Assembly: GCA_028683435.1 (NCBI GenBank)
Contig: JAQUIG010000005.1
Location: forward strand, 1 to 64,000
Reading direction: 5' to 3'
DNA length: 64,000 nucleotides
Origin: Desulfuromonadaceae bacterium
GTDB taxonomy: Bacteria > Desulfobacterota > Desulfuromonadia > Geobacterales > Pseudopelobacteraceae
The notes under the pieces are model-generated. The model was not told where the DNA came from and did no database searches. It worked only from the letters and a program-made list of their open reading frames with translations. A program made the position numbers and the translations under genes. Of the stretch, positions 55,544-62,843 are shown one piece after another (positions within the stretch are counted from its first letter, which is position 1; each line of letters opens with the position of its first letter).

Positions 55544-56362
55544 GTGACGTGGAAATCGATCGGTATATTTGATTCCGGTGTGGGTGGGTTGACGGTTCTG
55601 CGTGAGATCATGCAGGCGCTCCCTCAGGAGGATACACTCTATTTCGGGGATACGGCACGTGTCCCTTACGGCACCAAGTCTCCCGAAACGGTGACTCGCT
55701 ATGCCGGTGAGATCGCGTCATTTCTGATCAAACGGGATATCAAGCTGCTGGTTGTGGCCTGCAACACCGCATCGGCAGTCGCTTTACCGACGCTCAAGCG
55801 CCGGTTGTCAATACCGGTAGTTGGCGTCATCGAACCGGGAGCCCGCCGTGCCGTAGACGTGACCCGTTCCGGGCGGATCGGTGTCATCGGTACTGCTGGC
55901 ACCATTCGCAGCAGTGCTTATACCAGGGCGATTAAACGGCTGAAGCCGGATGCCGAGGTGCTGACACGCGCCTGTCCCCTGTTTGTTCCTTTGGCCGAGG
56001 AGGGATGGGTCGATAACCAGGTGGCACGGTTGACGGCACAAACCTATCTCCATGAATTGAAAGCATCCGCAGTCGATACGCTTGTGCTCGGATGCACCCA
56101 CTATCCGCTGCTCAAGCCGATGATAGCGGAGGTTATGGGGCCGGGGGTGACACTGGTGGATTCAGCCGAGGAAACGGCGCGGACTGTTGCCTCCATTCTG
56201 GCGGAGAAGAGCCTGCTCCGCCCTCCGGCCGAAAGGGGGAACCATTACTATTATGTCAGCGACATACCGGCCGGTTTTATCCGGGTCGGCAATCGCTTTC
56301 TGGGGGGAAAGCTGGGAGACGTATTCCAGGTAAGTCTTGATGAAGAAGAGGTAATCGTCTGA
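55544..56362 (+). CDS. murI: glutamate racemase
   Basis: MurI makes D-glutamate for peptidoglycan. The 272-residue protein has IGIFDSGVGGLTVL at the start, the catalytic Cys pair in VVACNTAS near 73 and LGCTHYPLL near 183, and YGTKSPE near 42. GTG 55544 has a GAGGTGG site; the ATG at 55526 has none, so the shorter form is preferred, but both are possible. It overlaps the GerMN gene by one base. Confidence 0.95.
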   Translation: MTWKSIGIFDSGVGGLTVLREIMQALPQEDTLYFGDTARVPYGTKSPETVTRYAGEIASFLIKRDIKLLVVACNTASAVALPTLKRRLSIPVVGVIEPGARRAVDVTRSGRIGVIGTAGTIRSSAYTRAIKRLKPDAEVLTRACPLFVPLAEEGWVDNQVARLTAQTYLHELKASAVDTLVLGCTHYPLLKPMIAEVMGPGVTLVDSAEETARTVASILAEKSLLRPPAERGNHYYYVSDIPAGFIRVGNRFLGGKLGDVFQVSLDEEEVIV

Positions 56363-56970
56363 TGGCAGCCCACACGCGAAAAAAGGTCACAATCAGTATA
56401 ATAATACCGTTTCTGGTATTTATTATCTTTTTCAGCATCATGATCTGGCAAAAATACCGCTCCAGCTATGAAATGCCGGCCACTCCGCCAGAGCAGGGGG
56501 CGAATGGGCATCAGGCGGTGACGCTTTTTTTTGCTGTCGATGGAACGCGTCTGGCGCGGGAAGCACGGGTACTTGACCATTGTGATGATGACGACGCCTG
56601 CCTGAAAAATGTTCTTGCCGCTTTGCTGAACGGCCCGGTCGGGGCATTTGAACAAACGATGCCGGAAGGGACCGCTGTTTATGCCGCCAGTATTGACGGG
56701 GATCAGGCCACGATCGAGTTCAATAGTGCGTTTTCTGATGCGATGCTGTCCGGCAGTTCAGCCGAGATGCTGGCGGTATATGCTGTCGTGAATACGGTTG
56801 CCGTCAATTTCCCCAAGATACAAAGGGTTAAATTAAACATTGGCGGCAACACGGGGACTATCCTGCGCCATCTCGATCTTTCCGAGCCGCTGCAGCCTGA
56901 TTATTCTCTGGAACAGCCCCCACCTCCAGAACCTGAAACGCCGCCACCCGGATCGGGTGTTAATAACTAA
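56362..56970 (+). CDS. GerMN-domain membrane-anchored protein
   Basis: The 202 residues have an N-terminal membrane anchor (about 9-27), a GerMN domain (about 55-175, with VTLFFAVDG, ALLNGP and VNTVAVNFPKIQRVKLNI), and a Pro/Glu-rich C-terminal tail. GerMN domains occur in spore germination proteins and in non-spore-formers, where the role is unclear. It is coupled to murI by a one-base overlap, so a cell-envelope role is reasonable. Confidence 0.85.
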   Translation: MAAHTRKKVTISIIIPFLVFIIFFSIMIWQKYRSSYEMPATPPEQGANGHQAVTLFFAVDGTRLAREARVLDHCDDDDACLKNVLAALLNGPVGAFEQTMPEGTAVYAASIDGDQATIEFNSAFSDAMLSGSSAEMLAVYAVVNTVAVNFPKIQRVKLNIGGNTGTILRHLDLSEPLQPDYSLEQPPPPEPETPPPGSGVNN

Positions 56971-57001
56971 AAATAAGGTATTGACAATAACAGGTGTCAT
57001 A

Positions 57002-57496
57002 ATGGTTTTAGGGTTTAATCACAATCTGATGTACAAGGGGGAGGTCTTCCACGTTCAGACCGAGGATAGTGGAGTGACCGCACCGCACATCATAACATTG
57101 CTTTATCGGGGCGGGGTGATCATCAGTTCGAAGAAAACCGGCTATTCTGATATACTGAAAATGGATAATCTGGAAATAGTTGTGGAAGAGTTGATGAAAG
57201 AGCAGCACAAGGAGATGATGCGCCGGCTGAAAGCAGGTGAATTTGACGAAAAAGCCTTCTCATTTAACCCCCAGCTGATAGAAAATTATGAAATCCCCAC
57301 TTTGGCACCGGAAGTTGATCCTATTGCAGAGCTCTTTACATCCAACGTATCCAGCGCTGCGTCAAAAAATGATGTAGCGTTGCTCTTCGAATTACCGCAA
57401 CAGCCGGCAAAAAACGGCGTGCCTCCTGATGCAGACAGCATAACAGTCCAGCTTGATGAAGCGATCCTTTCGTTTTTCGGCTCTAGTAAAAAATAA
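57002..57496 (+). CDS. conserved-looking hypothetical protein
   Basis: The 164-residue soluble protein has a compact N-terminal domain with NHNLMYKGEVFHVQTEDSG near residue 5 and ITLLYRGGVIISSKKTGY. A charged helix (about 60-85) and a low-complexity C terminus follow. I recall no named family, though N termini of this type seem to occur in Geobacter relatives. ATG 57002 (MVLGFNHN) is preferred; the frame is open far upstream, overlapping the GerMN gene. It may be in the murI operon. Confidence 0.7.
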   Translation: MVLGFNHNLMYKGEVFHVQTEDSGVTAPHIITLLYRGGVIISSKKTGYSDILKMDNLEIVVEELMKEQHKEMMRRLKAGEFDEKAFSFNPQLIENYEIPTLAPEVDPIAELFTSNVSSAASKNDVALLFELPQQPAKNGVPPDADSITVQLDEAILSFFGSSKK

Positions 57497-57515
57497 TCTT
57501 CAGTAGGACTAATTC

Positions 57516-57530
57516 AGCCGTCAGGGCTTT
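57516..57530 (+). terminator. weak terminator after 57002-57496
   Basis: AGCC (57516-57519) and GGCT (57525-57528) form a 4-bp stem followed by six T. The element overlaps the stop codon of the convergent cbiO gene. The stem is short, so the call is tentative. Confidence 0.35.
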
Positions 57531-58291
57531 TTTGTATCTGCCCTTTTTCTGCAGAGCGGGCATCCCTGCATGGAAAAGGGCTTCTCAAGTCGGCAGGCGG
57601 TAAGCAGCGCTTCATTCCGGAAAATCTCACCCGTCGGTCCATCGGCCATTATCGCCCCTTCGTGCAGAATAATCGTCCGCTCGCAGAGTTCCATCACCAT
57701 GTCAAGATCGTGGCTGGTGAAGATTTTTGTGTGCTGAAATTCCTGTAACAGATACATAAGCTGTCGCCGCGCGAAAGGGTCGAGTCCGCTCGTCGGTTCA
57801 TCCATGACCAGAATATCGGGCGACATGGCTAGTACTGTGGCGATGGCAACCCGCTTCTTTTCGCCGCCGGAAAGGTGATAGGGCGGTTTGGCCTGCAGGT
57901 GACCGGCTCCGACCCTTTCGAGGGCTTCAGCCACCCGTCGGTCAACTTCTTCGCCGGAGAGCCCAAGGTTCAATGGGCCAAAGGCCACATCTTCGAATAC
58001 CGTCGGCATGAAAAGCTGATCGTCAGGATATTGGAAGACCATGCCGACAGTGCGGCGGATGTCCGGCAGCGTGCTCTTCGTGAGCAGTGTGTCTCCTATC
58101 CTGACCTGTCCTGCGGTCGCAATCAGACAGCCGTTAAGATGTTGGAGGAGTGTCGATTTACCCGCCCCGTTGGCTCCTATGATCGCAACCGATTCACCAT
58201 GGGTGATGCGGAAGGAAACATCCTTGATGGCGATCATGCCGTCCGGATATACGTGCCGCAGGTTCTTCGCCTCGACAATATGGTGGCTCAT
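57521..58291 (-). CDS. energy-coupling factor transporter ATPase CbiO/NikO
   Basis: The 256-residue ABC ATPase powers an ECF metal or vitamin transporter. It has Walker A GANGAGKST near residue 37, Q-loop FQYPDDQLF, signature LSGGEKKR near 142, Walker B DILVMDEPTSG and H-loop SHD. A C-terminal Cys pair (GCPLCRK) is unusual. It overlaps cbiQ by four bases. The divergent nikR makes nickel the likely substrate. No substrate-binding S component (NikM/CbiM) is next to it. Confidence 0.92.
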   Translation of the reverse strand: MSHHIVEAKNLRHVYPDGMIAIKDVSFRITHGESVAIIGANGAGKSTLLQHLNGCLIATAGQVRIGDTLLTKSTLPDIRRTVGMVFQYPDDQLFMPTVFEDVAFGPLNLGLSGEEVDRRVAEALERVGAGHLQAKPPYHLSGGEKKRVAIATVLAMSPDILVMDEPTSGLDPFARRQLMYLLQEFQHTKIFTSHDLDMVMELCERTIILHEGAIMADGPTGEIFRNEALLTACRLEKPFSMQGCPLCRKRADTKKP

Positions 58292-59100
58292 GGGAAAATT
58301 CCTGTTACCAACCCGCCGAGAATGTCTGAGATATCAAACGAGTGCAGTGCAATAAAGATGATACACCAGCCGAGCATAAAGAGGAGCTCGGAGGCAGCAA
58401 AGCGGGATTGCCGTTGCACATAAAAGCGGCCGATGAAGCCTCGCGCCAGCATGGCGGTGTGAATATGCTCCGCCCGCTGCCAGGTACGCAGCAACAGGTG
58501 ACCCGCCAGCGAGCCGAAGCTGGCGACACCGAGTCCTTTTTTGCCGCAGGAGCGGAGCTCACGCGCCCGGGAAGAACTGCTGATTTCATCGGCGAGGGCG
58601 AAGATATAGCGATGGAGGAAAAGGAGTTGTACGGCGAAAATCTGCGGGATGCCGAGGCGCTCAAGGGCCTGACAGACTGCCGTAAAGCCGGTCGTCCCTA
58701 CGAGAATGAATGCCGCCCCGACGGTGAGCAGCGAACGGATGAATAATGAGAGGAGTGATACCCAGCCGCCGGAGATTCCGAGATGCCCGATCTGGTACAT
58801 TACGGTCCGGTCAAAAACCGGGTTGAAGAGTCCCACCATCAGTACGAGGGGAGAGATCAGCGAAATTTTTTGGACGATATAGATTGGCGGCAGACCCGAT
58901 AGTGCGATCATGACGATCGGGAAGATAAAGAACGGGAGCAGGCGGGCAAGCTCATATCTGTCGAATGAAACAACCGAGATAATGAAGACAAACGTCACCA
59001 GTACCTTGGCGCGGGCGTCGAGAATGTGGATCGGCGAATCACCGTTGGCCAGAAGGTCAAGCCGCTTTAAGTCAATGACTGCTGCATTGATGGATATCAT
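58288..59100 (-). CDS. energy-coupling factor transporter T component CbiQ/NikQ
   Basis: The 270-residue membrane protein has about five to six hydrophobic segments and the CbiQ pattern HILDARAKVLVTFVFI near residue 25, with Ala-Arg-Glu motifs SSSRARELRSCG and MLARGF that contact the ATPase. It is the first gene of cbiQ-cbiO. It is divergent from nikR with a 170-base gap that should hold both promoters. Confidence 0.9.
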   Translation of the reverse strand: MISINAAVIDLKRLDLLANGDSPIHILDARAKVLVTFVFIISVVSFDRYELARLLPFFIFPIVMIALSGLPPIYIVQKISLISPLVLMVGLFNPVFDRTVMYQIGHLGISGGWVSLLSLFIRSLLTVGAAFILVGTTGFTAVCQALERLGIPQIFAVQLLFLHRYIFALADEISSSSRARELRSCGKKGLGVASFGSLAGHLLLRTWQRAEHIHTAMLARGFIGRFYVQRQSRFAASELLFMLGWCIIFIALHSFDISDILGGLVTGIFP

Positions 59101-59270
59101 GACGGTGTGCGATCCCTTTGCGATGGAGCCGCAAATACTTCAGTAATGACCGGATCTGTAACACAGAAATAAAAATAATTACACGGAAAAGCGAGCACAC
59201 TCAGGATCGTGACATTTAGGATAAAATCGGCTAGGATGCGGACGATCGATCAGTGGCAAGGGGGCAGAGC

Positions 59271-59687
59271 GTGGGACAGACAGTCAGATTCGGTATTTCT
59301 CTGGATGAAAAACTGCTGCAAAATTTTGACCGGCTGATTGAGCAGAAGAGCTATATGAACCGTTCCGAGGCGATCCGTGACCTTATCCGTGCTTCTCTGG
59401 TCGAGGAGAGGTGCGGAGCGGAGGATCAGGAGGCTGTCGGCACGGTGACGCTGGTTTATAACCATCATGTGCGGGATCTCGCCGATAAGCTGACCGATCA
59501 CCAGCACGCCCATCACGATCAGATCCTTTCTACACTGCATGTTCACCTTGATGCCCACAACTGTCTCGAAGTGATTGTCATTCGCGGGACGGTTCTGTTG
59601 GTGAAACAGATTGCCAATGAACTGATCAGTGTCAAAGGGGTCAAGCACGGCAAGCTGGTATTGACTACGACCGGAGAGGATCTTTAG
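59271..59687 (+). CDS. nikR: nickel-responsive regulator NikR
   Basis: NikR represses nickel uptake when nickel is plentiful. The 138-residue protein has an N-terminal ribbon-helix-helix (about 1-45, [18 protein letters not shown]) and a C-terminal ACT-like domain with the nickel ligands His79, His90, His92 and Cys98 in the E. coli spacing ([11 protein letters not shown]). GTG 59271 has AAGGGGG upstream and gives the usual length; GTG 59253 is an alternative. It is divergent from cbiQ-cbiO and followed by crcB. Confidence 0.95.
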   Translation: MGQTVRFGISLDEKLLQNFDRLIEQKSYMNRSEAIRDLIRASLVEERCGAEDQEAVGTVTLVYNHHVRDLADKLTDHQHAHHDQILSTLHVHLDAHNCLEVIVIRGTVLLVKQIANELISVKGVKHGKLVLTTTGEDL

Positions 59688-59713
59688 TCTATGGGTGGTG
59701 GAGAGTGTTTGAT

Positions 59714-60091
59714 ATGAAGACAGCCGCAGCAATAGCTTTTTTCTGCGCCAGCGGCGGTCTTACCCGCTACTACCTGTCCGGGTGGGTCTACAGCGCGCTG
59801 GGGCGGGCCTTTCCGTACGGCACCTTTGCGGTTAATATCATCGGCGCCTACCTGATCGGATTGATTATGGAACTCGGTCTCCGGAGCACGTTTATCCCCG
59901 ATACTCTTCGGCTCGGGTTGACGATCGGATTCCTTGGCGGCCTGACGACATTTTCTACCTTCAGCTACGAGACCTTTGCATTGCTGGAGGATGGCCAGGT
60001 TCTGGTGGCTTTTGCCAATATAATGGGGAGTGTTGCGGCCTGTCTGTTGTTTACCTGGCTGGGGATAATTACGGTGCGAACGCTGGTTTAA
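59714..60091 (+). CDS. crcB: fluoride channel CrcB/Fluc
   Basis: This dual-topology inner-membrane channel exports fluoride. The 125 residues have four membrane segments and the pore signatures NIIGAYLIGL near residue 37 and GFLGGLTTFSTFSYET near 73. ATG 59714 has GGAGAG eight bases upstream; GTG 59705 is also in frame. It lies between nikR and a DUF190 gene, the latter a frequent crcB partner. No convincing fluoride riboswitch was found. Confidence 0.94.
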   Translation: MKTAAAIAFFCASGGLTRYYLSGWVYSALGRAFPYGTFAVNIIGAYLIGLIMELGLRSTFIPDTLRLGLTIGFLGGLTTFSTFSYETFALLEDGQVLVAFANIMGSVAACLLFTWLGIITVRTLV

Positions 60092-60105
60092 TTAAGGATA
60101 TTGCT

Positions 60106-60447
60106 ATGACAAGAATGATTGGCGAACAGATGTTGATGCGGATTTTTATTGGTGAGGGTGATCGCTACGAGCACAAGCCACTTTACGAAGCTCTGGTGGA
60201 GCTGTTCAGGAAAGAGGGCTTTGCAGGTGCGACAGTGCTGCGCGGCGTCTGCGGATTCGGAGCCAACCGGGTCTATCACACGCAGAAGCTGCTGGACCTC
60301 TCCGCAGATCTGCCGCTGGTGGTTGAGATCGTTGACAGTCAGGAGAAGATCAACGCCATCATGCCGAGGATTGACGCCATGATGGGTGGCGGGATGATCA
60401 CGCTGGAAAAGGCGACCGTTATCCGTTATCGTCGCTCTGAAGGTTAG
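60106..60447 (+). CDS. DUF190 protein (fluoride-associated)
   Basis: The 113-residue PII-like protein has LMRIFIGEGDRYEHKPLYE near residue 10, GFAGATVLRGVCGFG near 38, and LPLVVEIVD near 68. DUF190 genes commonly flank crcB and are thought to aid or sense fluoride stress; the mechanism is not established. It follows crcB by 14 bases. A GGCTG/CAGCC hairpin follows its stop. Confidence 0.9.
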   Translation: MTRMIGEQMLMRIFIGEGDRYEHKPLYEALVELFRKEGFAGATVLRGVCGFGANRVYHTQKLLDLSADLPLVVEIVDSQEKINAIMPRIDAMMGGGMITLEKATVIRYRRSEG

Positions 60448-60455
60448 TCGTAACC

Positions 60456-60478
60456 GGCTGTTGTTGCAGCCTTCTCTT
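60456..60478 (+). terminator. possible terminator after DUF190
   Basis: GGCTG (60456-60460) pairs with CAGCC (60467-60471), followed by a pyrimidine-rich TTCTCTTT tract. The stem is 5 bp. It would end the nikR-crcB-DUF190 unit. Confidence 0.45.
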
Positions 60479-60513
60479 TATCAACTTACCAAGAATCAAG
60501 GACGAGAGACCAG

Positions 60514-61488
60514 ATGCAGAGGGATGCTAAAATTTTTGTTGCCGGACACCGCGGAATGGTTGGTTCGGCTATTGTGAGAAGCCTTCAGAAGGCCGGGTAC
60601 GGTAACCTGCTGCTCCGGTCGCGAAATGAGCTTGATCTCTGCAATCAGAGCGCGGTTGAATTATTTTTCAGCCAGCAGCGCCCCGAATACGTCTTTCTTG
60701 CCGCGGCACGGGTGGGGGGGATCATCGCCAACAGTAACTACAAGGGCGAGTTCATTCATGATAACCTGATGATCCAGAACAACATCATTCACAGCTCCTG
60801 GATCGCCGGTGTTACGCGGCTCCTTTTTCTCGGCAGTACCTGCATCTATCCCAAATTCGCTCCCCAGCCGATGAAGGAAGAATGCCTGTTGACCGGCCCC
60901 CTTGAACCGACCAATGATGCCTATGCGATCGCAAAGATCGCCGGGATCTGCCAATGCCGCTCGTATAACCAGCAGTATGGCACCAGCTATCTCTCCGCCA
61001 TGCCGAATAACCTGTATGGCCCCAACGACAACTTCGACCTTGAAACGTCGCACGTGCTGCCGGCCATGATCCGCAAGTTTCATGAAGCAAAGCTGCGCGG
61101 CGATGCGGTCGTAACGATCTGGGGAACCGGCACGCCGCTGCGCGAATTCCTCCAGGTCGATGATCTGGCCGCCGCCTGCGTATTTCTAATGAACCTTGAC
61201 GACGGCAGCTACCAAGCGCTGTTGGACGATCCGGCTGCACCAGCCCTGATCAACGTCGGCTCGGGCGAGGAAACCAGCATTCGTGATCTGGCGCTGCTGG
61301 TGCAGGATGTCGTCGGCTTTACGGGGGGGCTGGTTTTTGATACGGACAAGCCTGACGGGACGCCACGGAAGCTGGCCGATTCCTCGCGGATTCACCGGTT
61401 GGGGTGGCGGCATGCCGTTGAACTGCGCGATGGCGTTGTCGGGGTATACCGGTGGTATCTGGAGTCGTTGCGGGAAGGGCGTCCTTGA
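60514..61488 (+). CDS. fcl: GDP-L-fucose synthase
   Basis: Fcl converts GDP-4-keto-6-deoxymannose to GDP-L-fucose. The 324-residue extended SDR has GHRGMVGSAIV near residue 11, GSTCIYPKFAPQP near 108, YAIAKIAG (Tyr and Lys of the catalytic set), and GTGTPLREFL near 205. It opens a polysaccharide locus: the flippase start overlaps its stop. gmd, which makes its substrate, is not beside it and must lie elsewhere. Confidence 0.94.
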   Translation: MQRDAKIFVAGHRGMVGSAIVRSLQKAGYGNLLLRSRNELDLCNQSAVELFFSQQRPEYVFLAAARVGGIIANSNYKGEFIHDNLMIQNNIIHSSWIAGVTRLLFLGSTCIYPKFAPQPMKEECLLTGPLEPTNDAYAIAKIAGICQCRSYNQQYGTSYLSAMPNNLYGPNDNFDLETSHVLPAMIRKFHEAKLRGDAVVTIWGTGTPLREFLQVDDLAAACVFLMNLDDGSYQALLDDPAAPALINVGSGEETSIRDLALLVQDVVGFTGGLVFDTDKPDGTPRKLADSSRIHRLGWRHAVELRDGVVGVYRWYLESLREGRP

Positions 61489-62822
61489 ACAATCAGGGCT
61501 GGCTGAAACTGCTCCCGCTGCCGCTTCGCCGAAGAATCGAAGGGCATTACACGCTGCAAAAAATGGTTTCAAACACCGGGTGGATGTTTTTTGACCGTCT
61601 GCTCAGGATGGGTGCCGGTCTCTTTATCGGCGTCTGGGTCGCCCGATACCTGGGGCCTGGAGGTTACGGACTGCTCAGTTTTGCCGGCTCGTATGTCATG
61701 ATGTTTTCAGCCATTGCGCTGTTCGGGCTCGAATCTCTGGTGGTGAGGGAATTGGTTACCTACCCTGATCAGCGCCCCGCCATACTGGGTACCGCCTTCG
61801 TGATCCGTCTTGCGGCCGGTCTTGTGGCTGTTCCTCTTGCACTCGGAACGCTGACGCTGATCCGCCCTGATGACCGCATAACCCTGATACTTGTGTCACT
61901 CCTGAGCAGCTCTCTTGTTTTTCAGGCAGTGGAAGTGGTTGACCTTTGGTTCCAGTCACAGATTGCCACTCGCTGCGTTGCCATCGTCCGGATGGTTTCG
62001 TTTTCTCTCTCCTCGCTGGGGAAGATGGTCTGCGTTATGAGCGGCGCATCCATCACCGCCATAGCATGGGTCACCGCAACGGAAGCGCTGATGGTCGGCT
62101 GCGGACTCCTGCTTGCCTACCGCCTCAGCGGTGAGCAGATGACCACCTGGAAATTCAGCCGGAACCGTTTCCGCTCTATGCTCTCCGGGGCGTTTCCGAT
62201 GTTGCTGTCAGGTATCGTGTTCATGGTCTACCTGCGAATTGACCAGGTCATGCTGGGGGCCATGGTCTCCGCGTCGGAGCTCGGGCAGTACGCTGCTGCC
62301 GTACGCATATCGGAGGTCTGGTATTTTGTACCTGCCGCCATTATTACCGCCGTTTTTCCCAGGATCGTGACGCTTAAAGCCAGCAATCCTGAAAGTTTCA
62401 ACGCCAAACTGCAACAACTGTACAACTTGCTGGTCTTTTTGGGATATCTAGTCGCTCTGCCGGCCACCTTGCTGGCACCATGGATTGTCCAGCTGCTGTT
62501 CGGCAGCGCCTACCAACCGGCGGCACCGCTTCTGGCTGTCCTGATTTGGGCAGGTGTTTTTGCCAATCTGACGGTAGTTAGAAATGCTCATTTCATCGCC
62601 CTTGACTGGGGCAAAGCCATGCTCTTGTGCACTACCGCCGGAGCTGCCACAAACGTGCTGCTGAACCTGGTGCTCATCCCCCGCTGGGGTGCGATGGGTG
62701 CAGCCGCAGCTACCTGCATATCCTACTGGGTGGCCGCCCATGGCGCCTGCCTCTGTTCACGTTCCTTATGGCCGGCTGCCGGGATGATCACCCGCGCCCT
62801 TGTCTATCCCCGCTGGTGGTGA
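61485..62822 (+). CDS. polysaccharide flippase, Wzx/RfbX family
   Basis: The 445-residue membrane protein has about 12-14 hydrophobic segments. It matches oligosaccharide flippases in the start NTGWMFFDRLLRMGAGLFIG and in GPGGYGLLSFAGS near residue 60. It would move lipid-linked repeat units across the inner membrane. The TTG start at 61485 overlaps the fcl stop as TTGA. It lies between fcl and a glycosyltransferase, so the locus probably makes a fucose-containing surface polysaccharide. Confidence 0.88.
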   Translation: MNNQGWLKLLPLPLRRRIEGHYTLQKMVSNTGWMFFDRLLRMGAGLFIGVWVARYLGPGGYGLLSFAGSYVMMFSAIALFGLESLVVRELVTYPDQRPAILGTAFVIRLAAGLVAVPLALGTLTLIRPDDRITLILVSLLSSSLVFQAVEVVDLWFQSQIATRCVAIVRMVSFSLSSLGKMVCVMSGASITAIAWVTATEALMVGCGLLLAYRLSGEQMTTWKFSRNRFRSMLSGAFPMLLSGIVFMVYLRIDQVMLGAMVSASELGQYAAAVRISEVWYFVPAAIITAVFPRIVTLKASNPESFNAKLQQLYNLLVFLGYLVALPATLLAPWIVQLLFGSAYQPAAPLLAVLIWAGVFANLTVVRNAHFIALDWGKAMLLCTTAGAATNVLLNLVLIPRWGAMGAAAATCISYWVAAHGACLCSRSLWPAAGMITRALVYPRWW

Positions 62823-62843
62823 CATTTTAATAAGGGGGGCAGA

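Noticed and set aside
59114..59156. Fluoride-riboswitch look-alike upstream of nikR-crcB (TTGCGATGGAGCCGCAA then AATGAC)
   Set aside because: The GCGATGGAG start resembles the class and faces crcB. But the long-range stem does not form: GGAGCC would need GGCTCC, while the sequence has CCGGATC. It also lies before nikR, not directly before crcB.
59101..59270. Classic NikR operator (GTATGA-N16-TCATAC)
   Set aside because: No such pair is present. GTAACAC occurs once without its inverted partner, so only the small CTGTAACACAG palindrome is noted.
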